A DNA stretch of 64,000 bases from Acinetobacter sp. ANC 4204. GTDB lineage: Bacteria > Pseudomonadota > Gammaproteobacteria > Pseudomonadales > Moraxellaceae. The stretch covers positions 558,001 through 622,000 of the forward strand of contig NZ_NEFZ01000001.1 of NCBI RefSeq assembly GCF_002135205.1. Direction: 5' to 3'. Positions 55,622 through 64,000 of this stretch are shown here, piece after piece. The translations under genes were made by a program, and so were the position numbers. The stretch's first letter is position 1, and every line of letters begins with the position of its first letter. Under the pieces are notes generated by a model. That model saw only the letters and a list, made by a program, of their open reading frames with translations. It did no database searches and had not been told where the DNA came from.

Positions 55622-57247
55622 ATGAAAAGTTTTAAAATTGCACTTGCACAGTTCTCTCCGCACATTGGCAACCTCGAAGCAAATGCCCTGAAAATGGTGG
55701 AACAAGCCAATGAAGCAAAAAAACAAAATGCTGATTTAATTATTTTTCCAGAACTTTCGAGCATTGGTTACCCAGCAGAGGATTTACTTCTACGTCCAAG
55801 CCTAACCAAACGCACGCAACAAGTTTTTGAACAACTTAAAACAGTAAAAGACATTGTGATGGTCTTTGGTTTTGTCAATCAAACTGAAGACGGTCAACGC
55901 TATAACGCAGCTGCGGTCATGAAAGATGGACAGGTTTTGGGTGTGTATAACAAACAAAACTTGCCAAATTACAGCGTGTTTGATGAAAAGCGTTACTTCA
56001 CTGAAGGACATCAACACCTTGTTTTTGAATATCTTGAACATAAGTTTGGTGTGTTGATTTGTGAAGATGTTTGGTCACTTTCAACCGTACAACAACTGGC
56101 ACAACTGAATGTTGAAACGGCTTTGATTTTAAATGCTTCACCATACGAAGTAGGTAAACCTCAGCATCGCATTGAAACCATGTCTGCCCTTGCGAAACAA
56201 ATGAACCTCAACTTGGTTTATGTGAACCAAGTCGGTGGTCAAGATGACCTGATCTTTGATGGTACAAGCTTTGTAATCGCTAAAGATGGTTCTATTACAC
56301 TTCAAGCAGAAAGCTTTAAAGAAGCCCTATATTTCGCGGAATATGAAGCAGAACAACAAGCCTTTAAGGTCAATGCGCTACCGCCTGCTCTAGACACTAT
56401 GGCCGAGATTTACCAAAGCTTAGTGATGGCGACCCGTGACTATGTACAGCGCTCAGGTTTCCCTGGAGTGATTCTTGGTTTATCAGGCGGGATCGACTCA
56501 GCTCTGACTCTTGCCATTGCTGCCGATGCAATTGGTGCAGACAAAGTCCAAGCCGTAATGATGCCATATACCTATACCGCTCAAATCAGTGTAGAAGATG
56601 CGGCTGAACAAGCAAAAAGTATGGGGGTAACTTTCGGGATTGCTGAAATCAACCCGATTGTGAACAGCTTTATGCAAACACTTTATCCGTTCTTTGGCAA
56701 CAGCCCTGCGGATGCAACTGAAGAAAACTTGCAAGCACGTGCCCGCGGTACACTGCTGATGGGTTTATCAAACAAATTTGGTAATTTAGTGCTATCTACA
56801 GGCAACAAATCAGAATTGGCTGTGGGCTACTGCACGCTCTATGGCGACATGGTGGGTGGTTTTGCCGTATTGAAAGATGTGTATAAAACCATTGTGTTTG
56901 AACTTGCAAAATACCGTAACAGCATTTCCGACAAGCCTGTGATTCCTGAGCGTGTGATTACTCGTCCACCTTCAGCAGAGCTACGTCCAGATCAAAAAGA
57001 TCAAGACTCTTTACCACCGTATGATGTACTGGATGCCATTTTGTATGCATATATCGAAGAAGATATGAGCCAAGATGACATCATTGCCAAAGGCTTTGAT
57101 GCTGAAGTGGTTGCAAAAGTAATTCGTTTGGTCGATTTCAATGAATACAAACGCCGCCAAGGTGCAATTGGGCCACGTATCAGCTCACGTGCATTTAGTC
57201 GTGAACGTCGCTACCCAATCGTAAATGGATGGAAAGCTGGCGTATAA
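55622..57247 (+). CDS. nadE: Glutamine-dependent NAD+ synthetase
   Basis: 541 residues from the ATG at 55622; a TTG two codons earlier is in frame. Last step of NAD synthesis. The N-terminal nitrilase-like glutaminase domain (MKSFKIALAQFSPHIGNLEAN) carries FPELSSIGYP (Glu), the Lys in YNKQNLPNY and the nucleophile Cys in VLICEDVW. The C-terminal synthetase has SGGIDSALTLAIA (P-loop), STGNKSELAVGY and ERVITRPPSAELRPDQ. Ammonia made in the first domain is channelled to the second. Confidence 0.96.
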   Translation: MKSFKIALAQFSPHIGNLEANALKMVEQANEAKKQNADLIIFPELSSIGYPAEDLLLRPSLTKRTQQVFEQLKTVKDIVMVFGFVNQTEDGQRYNAAAVMKDGQVLGVYNKQNLPNYSVFDEKRYFTEGHQHLVFEYLEHKFGVLICEDVWSLSTVQQLAQLNVETALILNASPYEVGKPQHRIETMSALAKQMNLNLVYVNQVGGQDDLIFDGTSFVIAKDGSITLQAESFKEALYFAEYEAEQQAFKVNALPPALDTMAEIYQSLVMATRDYVQRSGFPGVILGLSGGIDSALTLAIAADAIGADKVQAVMMPYTYTAQISVEDAAEQAKSMGVTFGIAEINPIVNSFMQTLYPFFGNSPADATEENLQARARGTLLMGLSNKFGNLVLSTGNKSELAVGYCTLYGDMVGGFAVLKDVYKTIVFELAKYRNSISDKPVIPERVITRPPSAELRPDQKDQDSLPPYDVLDAILYAYIEEDMSQDDIIAKGFDAEVVAKVIRLVDFNEYKRRQGAIGPRISSRAFSRERRYPIVNGWKAGV

Positions 57248-57327
57248 GCTATCTCCCAATCAAAACAGCCCAAACAAATGTTTGGGCTATTTTTCATTTA
57301 AAAAATAAAAATATATTTTTCACACAC

Positions 57328-57358
57328 AAAAAAAGAGACCAAGCTGAGAGCTTGGTCT
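57328..57358 (-). terminator. Terminator of tRNA-Met copy 1
   Basis: Minus strand stem AGACCAAGCT / AGCTTGGTCT, loop CTC, then a T-run. Same design as the copy 2 terminator, with two base pairs changed on both sides. Confidence 0.85.
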
Positions 57359-57365
57359 ATAAAAA

Positions 57366-57442
57366 TGGTGGCTATGACGAGACTTGAACTTGTGACCCCC
57401 GCATTATGAGTGCGGTGCTCTAACCAACTGAGCTACATAGCC
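57366..57442 (-). tRNA. tRNA-Met (CAT), elongator, copy 1
   Basis: 77 nt with encoded CCA. Acceptor GGCTATG / CATAGCC, D-arm AGCTCAGTTGGTTAGAGC, anticodon stem CCGCA / TGCGG around loop CTCATAA, T-loop GTTCAAGTC. The sequence resembles E. coli metT (elongator) rather than the initiator, whose acceptor end is unpaired at position 1. Confidence 0.95.
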
Positions 57443-57457
57443 GTAAACTGTGCGCGC

Positions 57458-57486
57458 ATTATGCAAAGTTCAAAGACAAGCGTCAA
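57458..57486 (-). promoter_or_regulatory. Promoter of tRNA-Met copy 1
   Basis: Minus strand TTGACG, 17 nt, CATAAT, then a GCGCGC discriminator typical of stringently controlled stable-RNA promoters. Confidence 0.75.
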
Positions 57487-57620
57487 CCCTTTTTACACAC
57501 AAATGGTTATTCCATAAACAAATACACTTTAAACTAGCAATTTTTCAGCAAACCACTCTTTTTAAACTTATTTTTATGCTGCAAGCTGTATTTAACTTAA
57601 ACATATTTACGAGAAAGATA

Positions 57621-58037
57621 ATGAAAAAAGACTTTAGTCTTTTCATCATCCTGAGCACTGTAGCATTGAGCAGTTGTCAGCTGATTTCCCCCATGATCAC
57701 CAACTATAACGGTGTACGGCGTGATGTAGCGGCCTATATCAACTCAAATCTACTCTTTAGCCTAAAAGACCGAGAGATACTGGTCAACTATGCCAAAGGA
57801 CAACAACAAATACTAACCGCAGATCGCTTAAGTCCAACAGCACAGCAAAACTTAGCTTTAGAAAGAGCCGAAGGACGCTACTGTGCAAGTCAGCACATCT
57901 CTTTAAAAAAACTCAATTTAGTCGATCATCAAATTTTTGCATTGCCCGAACATCAAGCCAACTGGCAACACATTCACAACTTACAGATGCAGATCAATTT
58001 AACGCCTGAAAACATGAACTGCGAGGGAAAATTTTAG
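57621..58037 (+). CDS. Small lipoprotein of unknown function between two tRNA-Met genes
   Basis: 138 residues from the ATG at 57621, with GAGAAAG upstream; the open frame extends 57 codons further 5' across the tRNA promoter, which is not plausible coding. Signal peptide with lipobox LSSC (Cys19). The mature part is helical, with AAYINSNLLFSLKDREILVNYAK and a basic middle, plus two further cysteines (RYCASQ, MNCEGKF). No family recognised. It sits between duplicated tRNA segments and runs against both, so it may be an insertion or simply a resident gene trapped by the duplication. Confidence 0.7.
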   Translation: MKKDFSLFIILSTVALSSCQLISPMITNYNGVRRDVAAYINSNLLFSLKDREILVNYAKGQQQILTADRLSPTAQQNLALERAEGRYCASQHISLKKLNLVDHQIFALPEHQANWQHIHNLQMQINLTPENMNCEGKF

Positions 58038-58161
58038 AAGATAAAATATATCAGTAGTCACAGCTTTGCTTTAAATATCGAAATAACAGTACAACAAACC
58101 ACAAAGCCACTTCAGAAATAACCAGTCAATAAAAACAGTTTTACAGCCTTTATTTCCCACA

Positions 58162-58192
58162 AAAAAAAAGATCATGCTGAGAGCATGATCTA
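58162..58192 (-). terminator. Terminator of tRNA-Met copy 2
   Basis: Minus strand stem AGATCATGCT / AGCATGATCT, loop CTC, then a long T-run. Confidence 0.85.
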
Positions 58193-58198
58193 TAAAAA

Positions 58199-58275
58199 TG
58201 GTGGCTATGACGAGACTTGAACTTGTGACCCCCGCATTATGAGTGCGGTGCTCTAACCAACTGAGCTACATAGCC
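58199..58275 (-). tRNA. tRNA-Met (CAT), elongator, copy 2
   Basis: Sequence identical to copy 1 over its 77 nt, including the encoded CCA, and also identical in the first 21 nt of the 5' flank. Confidence 0.95.
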
Positions 58276-58290
58276 GTAAACTGTGCGCGC

Positions 58291-58319
58291 ATTATGTGGT
58301 GTTCTCACCAGTACGTCAA
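58291..58319 (-). promoter_or_regulatory. Promoter of tRNA-Met copy 2
   Basis: TTGACG, 17 nt, CATAAT and GCGCGC on the minus strand. The spacer differs from that of copy 1 while the boxes are the same. Confidence 0.75.
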
Positions 58320-58350
58320 GTACCTTGCGCGCTTAATTGATCAAAATTTG

Positions 58351-58730
<380 letters not shown>

Positions 58731-58752
58731 CGCATAGTATCAAATCTTAGAC

Positions 58753-59515
<763 letters not shown>

Positions 59516-59650
59516 TTACTCTGTTGATTTTGTAGAGCCATATTTTAGCAAAAACTTGTTTTATAGGTGAAGAAACTCCATAAATTTGAAAAAACTTCAC
59601 CTTAACCCTGCTTTAAGGCACAATAGGTACATTGTTGGAAGTAATTGATT

Positions 59651-60127
59651 ATGGCGAAAGCAACTGTAGTTAAAAAAAATACCAGCGGGACGATTGCACA
59701 GAATAAACGTGCACGTCACGACTATTTTATTGAAGAAAAATTTGAAGCTGGCCTGTCACTGCAAGGCTGGGAAGTAAAATCGTTACGTGCAGGTCGTATG
59801 ACGTTGTCTGAGAGTTATATTACCTTTAAAAATGGCGAAGCTTTCCTGTTCGGTGCTCAAATTCAGCCTTTACTCAGTGCATCTACGCACATTGTTCCTG
59901 AAGCGACCCGTACCCGTAAGTTACTGTTGAACCGTCGTGAACTCGATAAGTTACTCGGCGCAGTGAATCAAAAAGGTTATTCATGCGTTCCGCTTGTTGC
60001 TTATTGGAAAGGGCCACGTGCGAAATTAGAAATCGCTTTAGTGAAAGGCAAACAGCTACATGACAAACGTGCCACGGAAAAAGATCGTGACTGGCAACGC
60101 GATAAAGCCCGTATTATGCATAAGTAA
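59651..60127 (+). CDS. smpB: SsrA-binding protein SmpB
   Basis: 158 residues from the ATG at 59651 ([20 protein letters not shown]); an ATG two codons earlier is also in frame. Binds tmRNA and brings it to stalled ribosomes. Visible: the beta-barrel core [19 protein letters not shown] and the C-terminal helix that enters the mRNA channel ([22 protein letters not shown]). The tmRNA gene itself was not seen in this window. Followed by a terminator. Confidence 0.96.
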   Translation: MAKATVVKKNTSGTIAQNKRARHDYFIEEKFEAGLSLQGWEVKSLRAGRMTLSESYITFKNGEAFLFGAQIQPLLSASTHIVPEATRTRKLLLNRRELDKLLGAVNQKGYSCVPLVAYWKGPRAKLEIALVKGKQLHDKRATEKDRDWQRDKARIMHK

Positions 60128-60158
60128 GAAAAAACCTCCCATGTGGAGGTTTTTTCTT
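60128..60158. terminator. Terminator between smpB and the flavodoxin-like gene
   Basis: AAAAAACCTCC / GGAGGTTTTTT stem between convergent genes. Confidence 0.9.
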
Positions 60159-60168
60159 ATTGGAACTG

Positions 60169-60735
60169 TTAATAATCCGCTTTTAGCTCGACCAAATATT
60201 TTCCGAACTTTCGAGCAGTTTCCAAGTCGCCTTCGGGTGGGGTTATTTCAACACTGGCATTGTCTGACTGAGTCATCAAACCTAAAAAGCTCGACATCCG
60301 ATTAATATCGTGTTGGCTACGTCCCGTCGGCATAAACGGTAAACCTGCCCACAACATACCATGTTGCATTGCAAATAGATTAATCTGTTGTAATACCGCC
60401 AGTTTATCGCCACTTAAGCCACCACCATTGGTAAAGCCTGCAGCTAATTTTCCTTGCCAAGCCCGTGCTAACCAACGCTTAGAGGAATCTTCCATAAACT
60501 GTTTTAGTGCCGCTGTGAGACTCCCCATATAGGTTGGGCAACCCATTACAATAATATCGGCCTGATCTAACAAGTCCCATTGTACTGCAGCAACAGAAAT
60601 CAAATGCACGTCAGCACCCGCCTGCTCTGCACCTTGTGCAATATACTGAGCGACTTTCGCCGTATGACCATAGGCGCTATGATAAACCACACACACATGA
60701 ACAGGTGCAACAGAAACAAGATCAGGTACAGACAT
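60169..60735 (-). CDS. WrbA-like flavodoxin-fold NAD(P)H oxidoreductase
   Basis: 188 residues from the ATG at 60735; a TTG six codons upstream is an alternative. The FMN phosphate-binding loop is VYHSAYGHTAKVAQYIA; the second flavin loop is GCPTYMGSLTAALKQFM, and FTNGGGLSGDK follows. The family reduces quinones or other small acceptors with two electrons. Convergent with smpB and alone on its strand before pgeF. Confidence 0.85.
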   Translation of the reverse strand: MSVPDLVSVAPVHVCVVYHSAYGHTAKVAQYIAQGAEQAGADVHLISVAAVQWDLLDQADIIVMGCPTYMGSLTAALKQFMEDSSKRWLARAWQGKLAAGFTNGGGLSGDKLAVLQQINLFAMQHGMLWAGLPFMPTGRSQHDINRMSSFLGLMTQSDNASVEITPPEGDLETARKFGKYLVELKADY

Positions 60736-60842
60736 GGAAATTTTTAAGAGCAAAGAATTGAGTTAAGTTTAACACTTCCACTCGCTGAGTGGGGAGTAAG
60801 TACAAGGATTAAAACAGCCAAGCACTTGATCACACGCCAAAA

Positions 60843-61583
60843 CTATTGCATAAACACAAAAGTCGCCATACGCCCAGTTTTGGCATGACGTCGATAAGAA
60901 TAGTACTCATCCGACTGGCTAAAGGAACACTGATCACCGCCAGAGACTACTTCAACACCGTGCTGTTTTAGAATGAATTTTGCGATTGCATATAAGTCAG
61001 CATAATACTTTCCAGCTTGCTCACCTGTTTGAAATGCAGATTCAAGCGCAGCATATTTTGAGCAAAAAGCATCTTTAACTTCAGCGCCAATTTCAAAACA
61101 TGATTGGCTAATAGCTGCACCCAACCAAGCCCATGTCGGCTGAGTGTTCATACTGGCAATGGTATTTTCAATAATGCCATGCGCCAACCCACGCCAACCT
61201 GCATGTAAGTTCCCAACCTCGGTACCGTCAGCATTGCCTAAAACTACGGGTAAACAATCTGCAGTCATCATCATCAGGGCATGGTTTGCTCGCTGTGTCA
61301 CCAAACCATCCCCTTCTTGAGCATCAAAGTCAATTTGCTCATTCACTACCCGGCATATAGTGCTGTGAGTTTGCGTCATCCATGTGATTTTATCGACCCC
61401 ATAGCCTGCAAACTCTTCAAGCAAAATCATACGATGCTGTTGCACACGTGCGGCATCATCCTGTACATGCAAAGCCAAATTAAAACCTTGCAATTCAGTT
61501 TGAGTGGTCTCTAAAGCACGATCATGATGCACACGGGTTTGTCCCACAAAAACACCTGCCGGAAGTCCTTGAACAAATTGCAT
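60843..61583 (-). CDS. pgeF: Peptidoglycan editing factor PgeF (multicopper laccase-domain fold)
   Basis: 246 residues, YfiH/DUF152 family. Zinc-site residues are in QTHSTICRVV, TADCLPVVLG and NLHAGWRGLAHGI. The enzymes show purine nucleoside phosphorylase/adenosine deaminase activity in vitro, and in E. coli YfiH prevents wrong amino acids entering peptidoglycan. ATG at 61583. Directly downstream of rluD on the same strand (30 nt), the conserved rluD-pgeF pair. Confidence 0.93.
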   Translation of the reverse strand: MQFVQGLPAGVFVGQTRVHHDRALETTQTELQGFNLALHVQDDAARVQQHRMILLEEFAGYGVDKITWMTQTHSTICRVVNEQIDFDAQEGDGLVTQRANHALMMMTADCLPVVLGNADGTEVGNLHAGWRGLAHGIIENTIASMNTQPTWAWLGAAISQSCFEIGAEVKDAFCSKYAALESAFQTGEQAGKYYADLYAIAKFILKQHGVEVVSGGDQCSFSQSDEYYSYRRHAKTGRMATFVFMQ

Positions 61584-61613
61584 ATACTGTCCTTATGATG
61601 ATTCAGCTATAAA

Positions 61614-62666
61614 TCAGTAAGCTTTATTTTCCGTGCGTAGTACATCGACCAAGGTCGCCAAGTCTGCTGGCCACGGCGCTTTAAACAGCATTTCTTCCCC
61701 TGTACGAGGATGTTTCAAACCGAGCTCTGCTGCATGTAACGCTTGGCGTCTGAAACCACGTAAAGTCTCATCTAAAAGCTCCGATGCACCTGCAGGCACA
61801 CGTACACGTGGCATATACACAGGATCACCAACTAAACCAAAACCAATATAACTAAAATGCACACGAATTTGATGCGTACGTCCAGTTTCAAGACGAGCTT
61901 GGATGCGGGTGAAATGTTGGAAGCGTTCTTTCACGTTGTAATGTGTTACAGCATCTTTACCGCCTGGCAATACCGCCATTTTGACACGATCTACAGGGTG
62001 ACGTTTAATCGGTTCATCCACCGTACCGCCCGCAATTACATTGCCATATACAATTAAGTCATATACGCGATAGACCGACTTTTTAGCCAACTGCTTGCTC
62101 AGTGAAAATTGTGCTTCTAAGTTTTTTGCAACGACCAACAAACCAGACGTATCTTTATCAATCCGATGTACTAAGCCCGCACGAGTCAGTTCTGACGATT
62201 TTGGATAATGATGTAACAATGCATTAACCAAGGTTCCTGATGAGTTGCCCGCACCTGGATGCACCACCATACCAACGGGTTTATTGACGACAATAATGTC
62301 ATCATCTTCATAGACGATATCCAGTGGAATATCTTCAGGCAGGCTACGAGTTTGTGCTTCTAGTTCAACTTCAAGGGTTAACAGTTCAAATCCTTCACAT
62401 TTATATTTAGGTTTGACACTGTTACCATTTACCAACAAATGGCCTTCTTTCAGCCACTGTTTGAGCTTTTCACGCGAAAAGTCGCTCCAAATCAGTGCTG
62501 CAACTTGGTCTATACGCTGTCCTAGATAAGATTCATCCAGTTGAAATTGCAACGATAAACGTGTTGCAGTAGAGCTTGAAGTATGGTTATCTGCATCCTC
62601 AGAATCTTCAAGTAAATTGAAATCAGTTTCAGGGAAATTTGGATCGGAAGATTGTGCTTGAGTCAT
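61614..62666 (-). CDS. rluD: 23S rRNA pseudouridine synthase RluD
   Basis: 350 residues from the ATG at 62666; a TTG four codons upstream is in frame. Makes the pseudouridines of 23S rRNA helix 69. An S4 RNA-binding domain lies near residues 55-115 (IDQVAALIWSDFSREKLKQWL). The catalytic Asp is in LVHRIDKDTSGLLVVAK, and LETGRTHQIRVHFSYIG follows. The N-terminal 50 residues are acidic and longer than in E. coli. Divergent from bamD and upstream of pgeF, the widely conserved bamD-rluD-pgeF layout. Confidence 0.95.
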   Translation of the reverse strand: MTQAQSSDPNFPETDFNLLEDSEDADNHTSSSTATRLSLQFQLDESYLGQRIDQVAALIWSDFSREKLKQWLKEGHLLVNGNSVKPKYKCEGFELLTLEVELEAQTRSLPEDIPLDIVYEDDDIIVVNKPVGMVVHPGAGNSSGTLVNALLHHYPKSSELTRAGLVHRIDKDTSGLLVVAKNLEAQFSLSKQLAKKSVYRVYDLIVYGNVIAGGTVDEPIKRHPVDRVKMAVLPGGKDAVTHYNVKERFQHFTRIQARLETGRTHQIRVHFSYIGFGLVGDPVYMPRVRVPAGASELLDETLRGFRRQALHAAELGLKHPRTGEEMLFKAPWPADLATLVDVLRTENKAY

Positions 62667-62737
62667 TTGATCATTCAAACAAAAGTGATTTAATAGTGCA
62701 ATTGTAGCTCATTGCCCGCATTAACAGAGGAATTTTT

Positions 62738-63721
62738 ATGTCGCTACCACATTATAAAATGACAATGCTTGCTCTTACGGTTGGCATTGCATCGGCAATG
62801 GTAGGCTGTAGCAGCAATCCCAAGAAAGAAGTGGTAGATACCGGTCCACAATCGAGTGAACAGGTTTATATTCAAAAAGCAGAAACAGCACTAAAAAGTG
62901 GTCAATATACCGACGCTGCGAAACACCTTGAAGCCATAGATACATACTATCCAACAGGCGAATACGCACAACAAGCACAACTTGAATTGCTCTATGTGAA
63001 ATTCCAGCAGAAAGATTATGAAGGCACCATTGCACTGGCTGACCGTTTTATTCGTTTAAACCCTCAACATCCAAACGTGGACTATGCCTACTATGTACGT
63101 GGTGTAGCCAATATGGAGCAAAACTATGATGGTTTACTACGCTATACCTCTTTAAAGCAGTCACACCGTGACGTGAGTTATTTGAAAGTTGCTTATCAAA
63201 ACTTTGTAGATTTCATTCGTCGCTATCCTTCAAGCACTTATGCGGTAGATGCAGCTCAGCGTATGAAGTTTATCAGCAATGAGTTGGCTGAAAGTGAAAT
63301 GAATGCAGCACGCTTTAATATCAAACGTAAAGCATGGGTTGCAGCATTAGAGCGTTCGCAATGGGTGATTGAACATTATCCTCAAAGCCCGCAAATACCT
63401 GAAGCTTTAGCGACAGTGGCATACTCTTATACGCAATTGGGCGATAAACAAACCGCTCAACAGTACATTGATGTACTCAAACTGAATTATCCAAATTTAG
63501 TAAAATCAAATGGTGAAGTAAACTTACGCGCAGCACGTAAAGAAGCAAGTTGGATCAACCGTGCAACTCTAGGTGTGTTTGGTCGTGAAGAGCAAAATAG
63601 TTCTGAGCAAAAAATTGAACAACCGAAAGAAATGACTGAGCGCAGTTTTACCAACCGCATCAGCTTCGGTTTACTCGACCGTCCTAAAACACCAGACAAC
63701 GCAAGCACTGGAGCTGAATAA
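62738..63721 (+). CDS. bamD: Outer membrane protein assembly factor BamD
   Basis: 327 residues. Lipoprotein with signal peptide and lipobox-type MVGC (Cys24), essential part of the Bam complex that inserts beta-barrel proteins into the outer membrane. Five tetratricopeptide-type repeats cover about 40-250 (EQVYIQKAETALKSGQYTDA; YPTGEYAQQAQLELLYVKF; IEHYPQSPQIPEALATVAY). The C-terminal 70 residues beyond the family core are polar and Glu/Arg-rich. ATG at 62738 with AGAGGAA upstream. Divergent from rluD. Confidence 0.95.
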   Translation: MSLPHYKMTMLALTVGIASAMVGCSSNPKKEVVDTGPQSSEQVYIQKAETALKSGQYTDAAKHLEAIDTYYPTGEYAQQAQLELLYVKFQQKDYEGTIALADRFIRLNPQHPNVDYAYYVRGVANMEQNYDGLLRYTSLKQSHRDVSYLKVAYQNFVDFIRRYPSSTYAVDAAQRMKFISNELAESEMNAARFNIKRKAWVAALERSQWVIEHYPQSPQIPEALATVAYSYTQLGDKQTAQQYIDVLKLNYPNLVKSNGEVNLRAARKEASWINRATLGVFGREEQNSSEQKIEQPKEMTERSFTNRISFGLLDRPKTPDNASTGAE

Positions 63722-63747
63722 TTCATTTGAAATATTCGCTATTTTAC

Positions 63748-63780
63748 AAAGGGCAAGTTATCATACTTGCCCTTTTGTTT
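63748..63780 (+). terminator. Terminator after bamD
   Basis: AAGGGCAAGT / ACTTGCCCTT stem with T-rich tail. Confidence 0.85.
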
Positions 63781-63916
63781 TATGCTGTTTTCGCTTGATC
63801 AAAACGCTCAAAAGGTATACAAAACAATTTAACTTTGATGGTTTTTTGCATTTTTAAAGCATCCATCTCTCTATTTTTTTCACGTTTCTAAAGACTTCAG
63901 CGATTGACGACTCGAC

Positions 63917-64000
63917 ATGGCTATTCCTCAACATACTATTGATCAAATTCTAGATCGGACCGACATTGTCGACCTGATTGGTCAACGGGTGAAACTTAAA
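63917..64000 (+). CDS. dnaG: DNA primase (first 28 codons only)
   Basis: Only 84 nt lie in the window: MAIPQHTIDQILDRTDIVDL and then IGQRVKLK. This matches the start of bacterial DnaG, just before its CHC2 zinc-binding domain. The ATG at 63917 has only a weak ribosome site (GACTCGAC). Follows bamD after a terminator. Confidence 0.88.
   Translation, partial: MAIPQHTIDQILDRTDIVDLIGQRVKLK

Noticed and set aside
57450..57620. Upstream extension of the small lipoprotein frame
   Set aside because: It would run through the tRNA promoter and destroy the signal peptide; the internal ATG at 57621 gives a clean lipobox.

Overview
The window looks like a piece of a chromosome from an Acinetobacter species (Moraxellaceae, Gammaproteobacteria). 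This rests on the AT-rich base use, the layout of the TCA genes (sdhCDAB-sucAB-lpd-sucCD beside a divergent gltA), the rlmE/yhbY and coaD-ferredoxin-rnpB neighbourhoods, and many proteins typical of that genus. I see no prophage, insertion sequence or CRISPR array; most of the window is core genome with several accessory islands. The species cannot be fixed by reading alone.

Layout. 1-8.7 kb: the 5' part of ftsH, then rlmE, yhbY, a DOMON-like protein, a coiled-coil protein, carAB (with a structured terminator-like leader) and greA. 8.7-11.9 kb: a small accessory stretch with a CatB-type acetyltransferase, a very AT-rich membrane protein, a universal stress protein and an alkyltransferase-like protein. 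12-19.4 kb: a probable metal-uptake and reduction cluster made of a TonB-dependent receptor, a membrane-anchored diflavin reductase, a PepSY membrane protein, an exported ApbE/DUF2271 fusion and a DUF4198 protein behind a good Fur box. 19.9-24.1 kb: a CPA1 Na+/H+ antiporter, a two-helix protein, a YpfJ metallopeptidase and a YedI (DUF808) protein. 24.2-28.2 kb: trpS, an sRNA-like intergenic transcript, and yqiJ-yqiK (flotillin).

29.4-36.6 kb: the complete pgaABCD operon for the biofilm polysaccharide PNAG. It converges on, and overlaps the end of, a separate lipoprotein that is the glycoside-hydrolase half of canonical PgaB. The equivalent half of the local PgaB has lost the His-Asp-Asp motif. 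36.8-51.2 kb: the lower TCA cycle, sucCD, lpd, sucB, sucA, sdhB, sdhA, sdhD and sdhC on the minus strand with gltA divergent. Palindromes or hairpins lie in several of the gaps. 51.3-55.4 kb: an operon of a flavin monooxygenase, a short-chain dehydrogenase and a PF10118 putative di-iron protein, followed by a small HELTH zinc-peptidase-like protein. 55.6-64 kb: nadE, two duplicated elongator tRNA-Met genes around a small lipoprotein, RNase P RNA, a YfhL-type ferredoxin, coaD, smpB, a flavodoxin-like oxidoreductase, pgeF, rluD, bamD and the first codons of dnaG.

The observations most worth following up are the split PNAG hydrolase and degenerate PgaB, the Fur-linked flavin electron-transfer cluster, the nested terminator upstream of carA, the sRNA-like unit after trpS, and the tRNA-Met duplication whose two terminators have covarying stems.
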